Below are positions 8,777 through 17,533 of a DNA stretch of 64,000 nucleotides, piece by piece; position 1 is the first letter of the stretch, and each line of letters begins with the position of its first letter. This stretch comes from a bacterium (lineage in GTDB: Bacteria > Planctomycetota > SZUA-567), in assembly GCA_003245715.1 (NCBI GenBank), contig QKCJ01000049.1, positions 147,464 through 211,463 on the forward strand. Reading direction: 5' to 3'. A program made the position numbers and the translations under genes. The notes beneath the pieces were generated by a model. The model was not told the DNA's origin, did not search any database, and saw nothing but the letters and a program-made list of their open reading frames with translations.

Positions 8777-9574
8777 TTACCTGAACATCAATTCGCCAAG
8801 GCTTGGCGGCGGCATATCGGTCTCAGGCTCTGGTTCTTGCGGCGGCGAGAAATCGGTGCTGTTCTCAAGCAGAAATCGCCTAATTATATGGGCGGTCAGC
8901 TCATATTCGGTGACGGGGAATTCATGGCCGCAGTCACTCAGCCAATAGGTGTAATGCTGGTTTCTCGATGGAAGGTCGGTGAGGTCTTCCGGCCGCTCAG
9001 CCCGTCCCCTGTCGCCATATAAAAAAAGAATTTCGGTATTGGCGTTATCGGTAAGCCAGGAAAAATTATAAGCATTTATCGTGATTATGTAATCATCCCT
9101 GATATTTATCCGCCACCCCTTAAAAGTATTTCTTATACTCAGAAATTCCTCGCGGTTTTTGTACGGAATCAGGTCTTCGCCGAAGATGTCTTTGCGCTTT
9201 GACGGTGGCAGGAAGGTATCAAGCAGGATCAGCTTTGAGCATAAATGTGGAGCCTGACGCAGTACCTCAAGTGCCAGTATCCCGCCTGTGCCATGCGCAA
9301 TAAAGGGGATGCGCCCAAGCAGTGCGCCGCTGACCAGCTCGATAATGTCTCTGGCCATGGTTTTAATGGTTGTCAGTTCAAACGGGATATCGCTTTTACC
9401 GTGACCGGGAAGGTCTGGGGCGGTAACGCTGAAATCGATCTCAAGCTCGGAAATAAGCCTCAGGTAATAATCAGAAGAACGGCCAAAGTCATGCAGGAAA
9501 ATGGTACGCAGGCCGCTGCCGGTTGATCTGTAATTGAGACTGCCCCAACTTCGTTTGATCTGTTCCTCAAACAC
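8777..9574 (-). CDS. Alpha/beta hydrolase-fold protein lacking the nucleophile Ser
   Basis: The 265 residues follow the alpha/beta hydrolase pattern: oxyanion region FLHDFGRSS, APDLPGHGKS, the nucleophile elbow, a late Asp in LYGDRGRAERP and a late His in SDCGHEFPVTEY. The elbow reads AHGTGG (93-98) where G-x-S-x-G-G is expected, so the nucleophile position is Gly95. The Asp and His positions remain. It may be a non-catalytic binding protein or use an unusual mechanism. The GTG start at 9574 has GGAGG seven bases upstream. It lies 30 bases downstream of the adjacent phosphatase gene on the same strand; co-transcription is likely. The C-terminal ~20 residues are Pro/Glu-rich. Confidence 0.75.
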   Translation of the reverse strand: MFEEQIKRSWGSLNYRSTGSGLRTIFLHDFGRSSDYYLRLISELEIDFSVTAPDLPGHGKSDIPFELTTIKTMARDIIELVSGALLGRIPFIAHGTGGILALEVLRQAPHLCSKLILLDTFLPPSKRKDIFGEDLIPYKNREEFLSIRNTFKGWRINIRDDYIITINAYNFSWLTDNANTEILFLYGDRGRAERPEDLTDLPSRNQHYTYWLSDCGHEFPVTEYELTAHIIRRFLLENSTDFSPPQEPEPETDMPPPSLGELMFR

Positions 9575-9604
9575 CGGTAGCCTCCGCAGGGTGATCTCGT
9601 GAAA

Positions 9605-10861
9605 TCAGACAACGCTCTTTTTCTGCTGGCGCTGGATACCGAGTACCGTTACATCATACTGTGATGAACCGGCGCGGCTTTCTTTCAGCAGCATCGCAAC
9701 CTGATCGGCCAGGCTGAAACCGCCGCTGATCTCCATCTTGGTTGCCAGCTTCTCTGAGAGTTTGTCAAGCGAGAGACTTTTCTTCTCTGTGAATTTATTG
9801 ATGTCGTCGGTCATCAGGGCAAGTGAGTCGCCGGGGGCAAACTGCATCTCAACCTCTGTAAGCTTGACCCCGCTGAAGGCACCAAGGTGCGGGCCGAGGG
9901 CTTCGTCAAATACTGAGAGTTCGCCGCCTTTGAAGCGCAGCATCTTGACACTTCCTGCCCGGCATATGCGTGCCTTGCGGGTACGGGTATCTAGTATCAT
10001 CATCGCAATTGAAACAAGCTGTGAACGGTTTGAATGCTTGATAAGGTCGTCATTGATGTATTCCATAACCTCAGAGAGGGGTTTTCCGCTTGAAAGTTCG
10101 CCGCGGATAGTCGGGATCAGATGCGCAAGATTAAGCGAGGCTTTCACGCCCCAGCCTGAGGTCTTGCCGACAATTATCACCATTCTGCCATTGGGCAGCT
10201 GCAAAAAGTCATGGAAATCGCCACCACCCTCAGGGCAGCGCAGAAGATGAAGCGACGCGTCAAAACCTATAATCTGCGGCACTTCTTCTGAGAGTATCTC
10301 AGCCTTGAGCGCGTGGCTGAATTCAATCTCAAAATCATTATACTCGCTCATGTTGCTGGTATAGAGAGAGTGTGAAATATTATTGGCGTACAGGCTGATA
10401 AGGTTCTTGATGTTTACCGGAAGCTTGCCGGTCGGGCCATCGCCAAAGCACAGCAGGCCAAATGGAATATCCTGAAAGATAAGAGGTATGCAGTAACCGC
10501 ATTTCCAGCTTTTGCCGAGAATGCTGCTTGCCCCGCGGCCGGAGAGAATTTCCACCGGCTCGTCAAGATCAATATTGACCTTAACCTCATCATTAAGGCT
10601 GACCAAGGGTAAAAGTTGCGTCTCATCAGCGGAAAGTTCAAATAAACAAGCTTTGCCAAAACCACACGTTGACGCGAATTTATCAAGAGATTCGGAAAAA
10701 ATTTTCTTGAGTGACCGCCCGAGGCTCATGCCTTCGCTGATAGACAGAATAGCCGCATTTGCATTATCGCGTAGCTGCAGTTCATTGTATTTTTTCACCA
10801 GCTCTGCTTTGCTGGATTTGCTTATGTCTGTGGTGTTGCCTGTGGATTTGGTCTTATTCAT
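9605..10861 (-). CDS. GAF-like sensor with SpoIIE/RsbU-type PP2C phosphatase domain, altered metal site
   Basis: Proteins of this type dephosphorylate anti-sigma-factor antagonists or act in partner-switching signalling. After a coiled N-terminal region (15-35), residues ~40-170 resemble a GAF domain. Residues ~190-410 are a SpoIIE-like domain: GGGDFHDF (212-219) keeps the first metal Asp, but the next motif, normally GD-x-SG-x-G, reads GKTSGWG (232-238), so Lys233 replaces the second Asp. Later motifs LMTDDINKF and YDVTVLG are partly conserved. No anti-sigma factor or STAS gene is adjacent. It may be a weak or regulatory pseudo-phosphatase. Confidence 0.75.
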   Translation of the reverse strand: MNKTKSTGNTTDISKSSKAELVKKYNELQLRDNANAAILSISEGMSLGRSLKKIFSESLDKFASTCGFGKACLFELSADETQLLPLVSLNDEVKVNIDLDEPVEILSGRGASSILGKSWKCGYCIPLIFQDIPFGLLCFGDGPTGKLPVNIKNLISLYANNISHSLYTSNMSEYNDFEIEFSHALKAEILSEEVPQIIGFDASLHLLRCPEGGGDFHDFLQLPNGRMVIIVGKTSGWGVKASLNLAHLIPTIRGELSSGKPLSEVMEYINDDLIKHSNRSQLVSIAMMILDTRTRKARICRAGSVKMLRFKGGELSVFDEALGPHLGAFSGVKLTEVEMQFAPGDSLALMTDDINKFTEKKSLSLDKLSEKLATKMEISGGFSLADQVAMLLKESRAGSSQYDVTVLGIQRQQKKSVV

Positions 10862-11027
10862 AATCTTGTCTTCGTTGTTCAGTAACCCGGACCTCCAATT
10901 TAGTTATGCCGATTTTACCTTTTCTTTAAAAAATTGTCAACCTGCAAAAAATCATATTCATAACTTCCATAAAATTAAGCTCTTAGATAAATTTAGAAAA
11001 CTGTGGCAGACATCCACAATAAATAAT

Positions 11028-11057
11028 CAAACATTTGTTTGACTTTTCAAACGTTTG
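11028..11057. promoter_or_regulatory. Two 20-bp-spaced operator-like palindromes for the TetR-type regulator
   Basis: CAAAC-ATTT-GTTTG (11028-11041) and the perfect palindrome CAAACGTTTG (11048-11057) share the core CAAAC(A/G)TTTGTTT and are exactly 20 bases apart, i.e. two helix turns on the same DNA face. The second site sits between the -35 and -10 elements of the tetR promoter, so binding should block transcription. Autoregulation is inferred. Confidence 0.7.
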
Positions 11058-11066
11058 TTTTATAAT
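11039..11066 (+). promoter_or_regulatory. Sigma-70 promoter of the tetR-RND efflux operon
   Basis: TTGACT at 11039-11044, 16 bases, and a perfect TATAAT at 11061-11066. It overlaps both operator repeats and lies ~30 bases before the ATG at 11098, whose ribosome-binding site AAGGAG is at 11085-11090. Confidence 0.7.
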
Positions 11067-11097
11067 TAATATATCACAAAGTGCAAGGAGTGTATAG

Positions 11098-11736
11098 ATG
11101 GATAAAGAAAATTTGAATACCAAGACAGCTCTGATTCTTGCTTCGGGTCCGATATTTGCCGAAAAAGGTTTGGAGGGTGCAAGTGTCCGGGCGATTGCCA
11201 AGGCTGCGGATGCTAATGTTGCCAGTGTGAACTATCATTTCGGGACTAAAGAAAACCTGTATCTGGAAGCGTTCAAATATGTGGTTGGTGAGGTGCATAC
11301 AGAGTATTTGCATGAAGCATGGAATCTCATGCCGCTGGAGGAACGTTTGCCTGAAAATATAATACGGATGATAAAGAAGAATCTCCGTGACTGTTTTGAC
11401 TGCTTCTTTCGCAAGAATCATCCGTTATGGTTTTATATCCTTCTGCACCGTGAGATGTGTAATCCTGGCAAGGCGTTTATGTGTTTGAAGAAGAATGTGA
11501 TTGAGCCGGTTCATCAGGCAGCGCGGGAGATCTTTGCGATAATGAAGCCTGATGCGGGTAAATGGGAGGCTGATGTCTGGATTATGACGATGCATGGTTT
11601 TCTGCTTTTTACCGCCACAACCATGAATGCCAACCGGACCTTGTATGGGTGGGAGACAGGCGGTTGGCCGGAGGATTATCTGGAACAGGTTATTACAACC
11701 TCGACAAAGTCAGCTATGGCCATGATTAGTCAATGA
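11098..11736 (+). CDS. TetR-family regulator (CerR/DUF1956-type C terminus)
   Basis: A DNA-binding repressor with an N-terminal helix-turn-helix (FAEKGLEGASVRAIAKAA, then ASVNYHFGTKENLY) and a C-terminal ligand/dimer domain of ~150 residues that resembles the CerR/YbiH group. 212 residues is normal. It is the first gene of an operon with an RND adaptor and pump, and its promoter carries paired palindromes, so it most likely represses its own efflux operon until an effector binds. The effector is unknown. Confidence 0.88.
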   Translation: MDKENLNTKTALILASGPIFAEKGLEGASVRAIAKAADANVASVNYHFGTKENLYLEAFKYVVGEVHTEYLHEAWNLMPLEERLPENIIRMIKKNLRDCFDCFFRKNHPLWFYILLHREMCNPGKAFMCLKKNVIEPVHQAAREIFAIMKPDAGKWEADVWIMTMHGFLLFTATTMNANRTLYGWETGGWPEDYLEQVITTSTKSAMAMISQ

Positions 11737-11775
11737 TTTTAAATTTTTATATATTTAGTAACGGAGTATGTGAGT

Positions 11776-12861
11776 ATGAAACACAAGTATAAGATTGGGG
11801 TGCCGTTGAGTCTTTTTGCGGTATTTGGTTTTGTGGCTATTGTTTGCGCGGCAAACCATCCTGCGCCGGATAAGGCGGTGATTGATGACAAGTCAAGGCC
11901 GGTGAAGACGTTGGTTGTCTCGGAGAAGATGGCGGGTACTGAACGGATTTATCCTGGCAAGGTCAGGGCCAGCAAACGCGTGAATCTTTCATTTGAAATA
12001 AGCGGGGTGCTGACGTCTTTACCGGTTCGCGAGGGTGTGCGGGTAGAGAAGGGCGATATCCTTGCCCGTCTTGACCAGCGCGATTATATCAACTCCCTTA
12101 ACTCAGCCAAGGCACTATTTACCGAGGCTGATCTGAACTTCAAGCGCAGCCAGAAGCTGCTGAAGGAAGGTATTGTCGCCCAGTCAGAGTTTGACAAGTA
12201 CAAATCATCCTACGACACGGCTCTAGCCAATTATGAGATCAGCAAGAAGGCGCTGGAGGATACGGAGCTGCGCGCACCATTTGCCGGTATCGTCTCAAAG
12301 CGTTATGTCGAGAACCACGAGCATATTACCGCTCACAGCAATATCGTCGGCCTGCGTGATGTCAGTAATATTGAAATTGTTATCCAGTTGCCTGAGGATG
12401 AGATGGCTAATATCCGCGATCTGATGGGCAGCAAGATGGTTGTTGTTTATGACGCCATTGCCGGCAGGACTTTCAGCGCCAAGGTTGTCGAGTACAGTGT
12501 CGAAGCAAACGCTGAAACGCAGACTTATGAGGTTGTTCTTTCAATGGCTTCGCCAAAGGATTATAACATCCTCCCTGGCATGACCGCGCAGGTCAAGTGG
12601 CATCACGGCAGCAAGAATGCGCCTGACAGGCTGATTCTTCCGGCGACTGCTTTCTGCGGGGATTCTGTAACTCAGAAGAGCTTTGTTTATGTTGTGAAAA
12701 AGCCGGAGATGGTGCTTGGCAAGATTGCGGTAACAGTCGGCTCACCGACACCTGAGGGGATTCCGGTAATCAGCGGTCTTGCGGGTAATGAAGAGATCGT
12801 TGTTGCCGGCTGTGCATATCTCAAGGAAGGCATGCCGGTACGTATTATGCCCAAGTATTGA
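11776..12861 (+). CDS. RND efflux periplasmic adaptor (membrane fusion protein)
   Basis: It bridges the inner-membrane RND pump and an outer-membrane channel. The N terminus has a signal sequence (hydrophobic 8-26). A lipoyl half-motif (LSFEISGVLTSLPVREGV) is followed by a helical hairpin (~80-145), the second lipoyl half (LRAPFAGIVSKRYV) and beta-barrel and membrane-proximal domains. The ATG at 11776 is preferred to the GTG at 11770 because ACGGAG (11761-11766) is then nine bases upstream. It lies 39 bases after tetR and 42 before the pump gene. No outer-membrane TolC-like gene is in the operon. Confidence 0.9.
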   Translation: MKHKYKIGVPLSLFAVFGFVAIVCAANHPAPDKAVIDDKSRPVKTLVVSEKMAGTERIYPGKVRASKRVNLSFEISGVLTSLPVREGVRVEKGDILARLDQRDYINSLNSAKALFTEADLNFKRSQKLLKEGIVAQSEFDKYKSSYDTALANYEISKKALEDTELRAPFAGIVSKRYVENHEHITAHSNIVGLRDVSNIEIVIQLPEDEMANIRDLMGSKMVVVYDAIAGRTFSAKVVEYSVEANAETQTYEVVLSMASPKDYNILPGMTAQVKWHHGSKNAPDRLILPATAFCGDSVTQKSFVYVVKKPEMVLGKIAVTVGSPTPEGIPVISGLAGNEEIVVAGCAYLKEGMPVRIMPKY

Positions 12862-12903
12862 TTCAGGGCTTCTGGATAGTATAAAAATAACGGAAAATGG
12901 ATT

Positions 12904-15900
12904 ATGGATCTGACAAAATATACAATGAACAACCGTCTTGTTTCGATGGTTATTGTGACGTTTCTGATTATCGGGGGAATAAAGTCCTACGGTAATCTTG
13001 GTCGTCTTGAAGACCCGGCCTTTACCATCAAGCAGTCGGTTATTATCACCCGGTACCCCGGCGCCTCGGCAAAAGAGGTCGAGAAGGAGGTCACCGACCG
13101 CCTTGAGACTGCCGTGCAGCAGATGAAGCAGCTTGACAAGGTCTGGTCGATAAGCCGCCCCGGCATATCGGTTATCTACGTCGAGATGAAGGACATTTAT
13201 GACAAGAGTACTCTGCCGCAGGTCTGGGATGAGCTGCGCAATAAAATCGGTGATGTGCAGGGACGCTTGCCAAGCGGGGCGACGACTCCGGTTGTTCAGG
13301 ATGATTTTGGCGACGTGTTTGGGGTCTTCTTTGCGTTGCATGGCAAGGGTTATACCTTAAAAGAACTTTATGAGTATGCCAAGCTCTTGCGCCGCGAATT
13401 GCTGCTCTGTGAGAATGTCGCCAAGATAGATCTGCTGGGTTATGATTCTGAAGCGATTTATCTTGAGATGTCACGCGCCAAGCTCTACCAACTTGGAATC
13501 TCTGCCGAGAATATCGTCGCCGCCATCAATCAGCAGAACACCGTTACGACTGCCGGTAATGCCGATTATGACGGGCAGTATATCAGAATAAAATCGACCG
13601 GCTCCTTTGCTGACTACAAGCAGATTGGCGATATGCTTATCCGCGGAACAGAGCCGGGAAACCTGATCCGCATCAAGGATGTGGCTGTGGTCAAAAAAGG
13701 TTATATCGAACCGGCCCAGTCGATTCTTGAGTTTAATGACCAGCCGGCAATCGGTATTGGCATCTCAACAATTCCTGGTACCAATGTCATCCTTATGGGG
13801 GATGCTGTTAAAAAGCGCCTTGCGGAACTGATGCCCCAGACACCTCCGGGTATGGAGCTGGGTATCATCTCATACCAGTCGCAGGCGGTTGAGGAAGCGG
13901 TGTCTGGTTTTGTTGTCAACCTTGTTGAAGCGGTAATTATTGTTGTTGTCTTGCTTCTTATCTTTATGGGCAAGCACGAAGGGGTTATCATTGGCCTGAT
14001 ACTCCTGCTGACGATTCTTGTTACCTTTATCCTCATGGATCTGTTCAGTATTAACCTGCAGCGAATCAGTCTTGGTGCGCTTATTATTGCGCTGGGAATG
14101 CTGGTTGATAACGCGATTGTGGTGGCGGAGGGGATTGTCGTCAAGATGCAGCGCGGTCTTGATAAGGAAGCGGCTGCGGTTGAAGCTGTCACCGAGACCA
14201 AGTGGCCGTTGCTTGGCGCGACCTTTATTGCCGTTCTGGCGTTTGCGGCGATCTCTCTTTCAAATGATTCAACCGGTGAGTTTCTCGGCAGTCTATTCCA
14301 GGTTATCGCTTTATCGCTTCTGATAAGCTGGGTTCTGGCGATAACCGTTACTCCGCTTCTCTGTACCATGTTAATTACCAAAAAGGATGCAACCGAGAAA
14401 GACCCGCATGACAACCGCTTCTTTCGCATGTACGGGGTGGTGCTGCGGTGGTGCATAAACCATCGCTGGAGTGTGCTTGTTTCAATGTTTGTCCTCTTTC
14501 TGGTCTCAGGCTATTGCTTCAAGTTTACCAGCAAGGAGTTCTTCCCCGCATCTTCCCGCGCGCAGTTTTTGATTGATGTCTGGACACGCGAGGGTGGCCA
14601 CATTGACCAGACCAACAAGGCTCTTGAGTCTATCGCCAAAGAGTTGCGTGAAGACAAGGATAATATCTCTGATGTGACGACAATGGCCGGGCGGGGTACA
14701 CTGCGTTTTCTTCTGACCTACAGCCCTGAAATGTCTAACCCTGCGTATGGCCAGTTGATTGTTGATGTTCACGACTGGAATAAGATTGATGACATCATCA
14801 GCAAGCTGACAAAGCAGCTGGCGGTTAATTATCCGCAGATGCAGTTCAATATCAAGAAATTCCAGCTCGGTCCGTCGACCGGCTCAAAGATAGAAGCAAG
14901 GTTCCTTGGCCCGGATGTCGAGGTGCTGCGTGATCTGGCTGAACAGGCGAAGGCGGTAATGTACCGAATTCAGAAAGAAAAAGGCATTGTCAAGTTTATC
15001 CATGACGACTGGCGCCAGCCGGTGCAGTCGCTGGATGTTGCTATCGCTGAAAGCCGCGCCCGTAATGCCGGTATCTCACGGCCAGACATCAATCAGACAA
15101 TCGCCACTAATTTCTCCGGTACGACTATCGGCGTATTCCGTGAGAACGATGAGCTTGTACCGATCATCGCCCGCCCTCCGCAGAAAGACCGTGGTGATAT
15201 CAATGAAATACACAACCTTCAGGTCTGGAGCCCAAAGCACCTGACCAATATCCCTATCGGTCAGGTCATTGACGGGGTGCGGTTATCCTGGGAAGAGAAT
15301 AACATCCGCCGCCGTAACCGTCAGCGCTGTATTACTGCCCAGTGCGATCCTGTCGGGGTCACCGCCGCAGACCTGCAGAAGATTGTCGGCAAGGAGATAG
15401 AGAAGATCAAACTTCCTGACGGTTATAAACTTGAATGGGGCGGCGATCATGAAAACTCCACACGCGCGCAGAGAAAGCTCATGCGGAATGTTCCGCTTGC
15501 GGGTATTCTGATGTTCCTGATTACCCTGTTTCTCTTCGGGACGCTCCGGCATCCGATTATTATCTTCCTCGGCCTGCCACTGGCGGTTATCGGTGTGACC
15601 TGGGGGCTGCTGCTTACCGGGCGACCGTTCGGCTTTATGGCGTTGCTTGGCTTCCTCAGCCTTTCTGGCATGCTTATCAAGAATGAGATCGTCCTGCTAG
15701 ACCAGATCAATCTTGAAATTGCTTCGGGCAAGAAGAAGTTCACCGCGATTATCGAGGCGTCAATCAGCCGTGTGCGGCCGGTATCAATGGCGGCGTTCAC
15801 AACCGTCCTTGGCATGATGCCGCTCTTCTTTGATGCGTTCTTCGGGCCGATGGGAGTGGTTATCATGGCCGGACTTACCTTTGCAACAGTATTAACGCTT

Positions 15901-15957
15901 ATCGTTACACCCGTACTGTACGCAACGCTCTTTAGAATAAAAGAGTCTGACGGCTAA
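12904..15957 (+). CDS. RND-family efflux transporter (AcrB/HAE1-like)
   Basis: A proton-driven inner-membrane pump exporting drugs or other amphiphiles with the preceding adaptor. The 1017 residues have the two-repeat layout of RND pumps: one N-terminal membrane segment, a large periplasmic loop, six membrane segments, then a repeat. The proton-relay region in TM4 reads GMLVDNAIVVAEG, keeping one Asp and with Asn at the second position. SLSGMLIKNEIVLLDQIN lies in TM10. 12 membrane segments are expected. Substrate unknown; control is presumably by the upstream TetR protein. Confidence 0.93.
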   Translation: MDLTKYTMNNRLVSMVIVTFLIIGGIKSYGNLGRLEDPAFTIKQSVIITRYPGASAKEVEKEVTDRLETAVQQMKQLDKVWSISRPGISVIYVEMKDIYDKSTLPQVWDELRNKIGDVQGRLPSGATTPVVQDDFGDVFGVFFALHGKGYTLKELYEYAKLLRRELLLCENVAKIDLLGYDSEAIYLEMSRAKLYQLGISAENIVAAINQQNTVTTAGNADYDGQYIRIKSTGSFADYKQIGDMLIRGTEPGNLIRIKDVAVVKKGYIEPAQSILEFNDQPAIGIGISTIPGTNVILMGDAVKKRLAELMPQTPPGMELGIISYQSQAVEEAVSGFVVNLVEAVIIVVVLLLIFMGKHEGVIIGLILLLTILVTFILMDLFSINLQRISLGALIIALGMLVDNAIVVAEGIVVKMQRGLDKEAAAVEAVTETKWPLLGATFIAVLAFAAISLSNDSTGEFLGSLFQVIALSLLISWVLAITVTPLLCTMLITKKDATEKDPHDNRFFRMYGVVLRWCINHRWSVLVSMFVLFLVSGYCFKFTSKEFFPASSRAQFLIDVWTREGGHIDQTNKALESIAKELREDKDNISDVTTMAGRGTLRFLLTYSPEMSNPAYGQLIVDVHDWNKIDDIISKLTKQLAVNYPQMQFNIKKFQLGPSTGSKIEARFLGPDVEVLRDLAEQAKAVMYRIQKEKGIVKFIHDDWRQPVQSLDVAIAESRARNAGISRPDINQTIATNFSGTTIGVFRENDELVPIIARPPQKDRGDINEIHNLQVWSPKHLTNIPIGQVIDGVRLSWEENNIRRRNRQRCITAQCDPVGVTAADLQKIVGKEIEKIKLPDGYKLEWGGDHENSTRAQRKLMRNVPLAGILMFLITLFLFGTLRHPIIIFLGLPLAVIGVTWGLLLTGRPFGFMALLGFLSLSGMLIKNEIVLLDQINLEIASGKKKFTAIIEASISRVRPVSMAAFTTVLGMMPLFFDAFFGPMGVVIMAGLTFATVLTLIVTPVLYATLFRIKESDG

Positions 15958-15983
15958 CGTTAACTTGTGCTGATAATTAAGAG

Positions 15984-16014
15984 GTTCCCTGCTTGATGCC
16001 GGGGGGCTTTTTTT
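15984..16014 (+). terminator. Rho-independent terminator after the RND operon
   Basis: An imperfect GC hairpin (CCCTGC / GCCGGG, one mismatch) is followed by a run of seven T. It lies 27 bases after the pump stop codon. Confidence 0.6.
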
Positions 16015-16135
16015 GAGGAAATTATAGGTAATAAAAGCCCAGGAAAATTTGCTTAAGCACGATGATTGTATATAATAACATGTAACGTATTTTTGTTAAA
16101 TTGGTTATGTGTTTTTGATTGTGATGGAGGATGTT

Positions 16136-17074
16136 ATGCCTAGGTTCTTGAGATTTATAACTTTATGTTCTATTGTTCTGGCGCTGGTGTTTTCTGTACG
16201 GGCTGCTGAGGAGAAAAAGAAGGTCAGAATTCTCGGTATTGGCAATAGTTTTACTGTAAACGCAACTAAGTTTTTGCCGCAGATTTTCAAGTCAGACAAG
16301 GATATTGATATCGATATTGCTTTTGCGCAGATTGGCGGCTGTTCGCTTGAGCGTCACGTAAATGTTTTTACGACAAACGAGAAAGAACCGGATAATCCGA
16401 AGGGAAAGATTTACGGCTACAAGCTTAACAGCGAAAAGTATCAGAACGGCAAAAGTCTTAAGGAAGTACTGCAGGATGGCAAGTGGGACTATGTCACAAT
16501 TCAGCAGGTGAGCTGGAAGAGTCCTGACAGCAAGTCTTATATGCCTTTTGCCAAACAGCTTTATGATTACATCAAGAAGTACCAGCCGGATACAACAATT
16601 GTTTTCCATGAAACCTGGGCTTATGAGAAAGAGCCGAAGAAAAATTTCGATCAGGATAGTATGTACAAAAATCTCCATGCCTCATATGGCAAGATTGCAA
16701 AAGAGCTTGATGTTGCGATCATTCCTGTCGGAACCGCTTTTCAGAATGCTCGTAAGCTCCCGCTTTGGACTTTTGAGCCACTCAAGGATTTTGATGAAAA
16801 GTCTGTAAACTATCCAGACAAGCTACCTGTTACAGGCAAGAGTCTGAACCGCGGTTATTACTGGCGCACAGACAGTAAAGATAAAACCAAAAAAGTTGTA
16901 GCTAATGACACGCACCATGCTTCACAGGCTGGTGAGTATCTTGGTGGCCTGGTCTGGTATAAATTCTTTACCGGCAAATCTCCACTTAAGATTACTTACA
17001 AACCCGCAGCACTCTCTCAGGAGCAGGCGGACTCACTTAAGAAGGTTGCAGACGAGGTTGTGATTGCAAAATAG
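16136..17074 (+). CDS. Secreted SGNH-hydrolase-like protein (DUF4886-type)
   Basis: The mature protein shows an SGNH/GDSL pattern: ILGIGNSFTVNA near the N terminus with the expected nucleophile Ser, a Gly/Asn-containing middle region, and the C-terminal NDTHHASQAGEYLGG with Asp and His of the triad. A cleavable signal peptide is visible (MPRFLRFITL, hydrophobic core, VRAAEE). The ATG at 16136 has GGAGG (16126-16130) five bases upstream; earlier in-frame starts at 16109 and 16124 have none. 312 residues. Probable periplasmic or secreted esterase of carbohydrate or polymer esters; substrate unknown. Confidence 0.78.
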   Translation: MPRFLRFITLCSIVLALVFSVRAAEEKKKVRILGIGNSFTVNATKFLPQIFKSDKDIDIDIAFAQIGGCSLERHVNVFTTNEKEPDNPKGKIYGYKLNSEKYQNGKSLKEVLQDGKWDYVTIQQVSWKSPDSKSYMPFAKQLYDYIKKYQPDTTIVFHETWAYEKEPKKNFDQDSMYKNLHASYGKIAKELDVAIIPVGTAFQNARKLPLWTFEPLKDFDEKSVNYPDKLPVTGKSLNRGYYWRTDSKDKTKKVVANDTHHASQAGEYLGGLVWYKFFTGKSPLKITYKPAALSQEQADSLKKVADEVVIAK

Positions 17075-17145
17075 GTTTGCTATTAATCGTCGCGTGAATG
17101 CGGACGTTGCCTGATTTTGTATAAAACAGAGCGAACCAAAGTATC

Positions 17146-17175
17146 AGCCGGAAGGGTTTTCCTTCCGGCTGTTTT
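17146..17175 (+). terminator. Strong terminator after the SGNH-hydrolase gene
   Basis: A perfect 10-bp stem (AGCCGGAAGG at 17146-17155 with its complement at 17161-17170), a 5-base loop, then GTTTT. Confidence 0.75.
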
Positions 17176-17208
17176 GCAGTTAATTGTTGTCAGAAGTTCA
17201 AGGCTAAT

Positions 17209-17373
17209 TCAGGCTGATAACGGATTCCGGACAGGCAGTCGGACTTCTCTTGCCCGTTTTATCAGAGTCGCTTTGAGTTGTTCAAAACTTTCCGGTGTTT
17301 TCAGCATTTCCAGTTCACCATCTTCAAGCAGATCACCAAAACGTTCTGTGATAAATTTTTCCAGTTCATTCAT
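17209..17373 (-). CDS. Small hypothetical acidic/helical protein
   Basis: A 54-residue frame starting at ATG 17373 with GGAG about ten bases upstream. It begins MNELEKFITERFGDLLEDG and has amphipathic helical character. No homologue is recognised. It is kept because the composition is protein-like, it has a ribosome-binding site, and it fills a gap between two terminators. It could be a chance frame. Confidence 0.45.
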   Translation of the reverse strand: MNELEKFITERFGDLLEDGELEMLKTPESFEQLKATLIKRAREVRLPVRNPLSA

Positions 17374-17469
17374 TTGCTTTTTTCTCCGGTGCAATGCTCG
17401 GCACATATTGTTTATAACAGTTTATCTATCGTCAGATCCGGAAGTTAAATTAAACCTTTTATAAATAAA

Positions 17470-17494
17470 ACAGGCTGCCACTGAGGGCAACCTG
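17470..17494 (-). terminator. Terminator of the LptE-like gene
   Basis: On the minus strand ACAGG-x-TGCC pairs over ten positions (one mismatch) around a 5-base loop and is followed by TTTTATTTAT. It lies 40 bases after the stop at 17534. Confidence 0.6.
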
Positions 17495-17533
17495 TATTTA
17501 TGTCGTTAATTGCTTCTGTTAACTGAATGGAGA

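Noticed and set aside
13701..14456. 251-codon minus-strand frame within the RND pump
   Set aside because: Ser/Arg/Ile-rich antisense of hydrophobic codons, typical shadow of membrane-protein genes.
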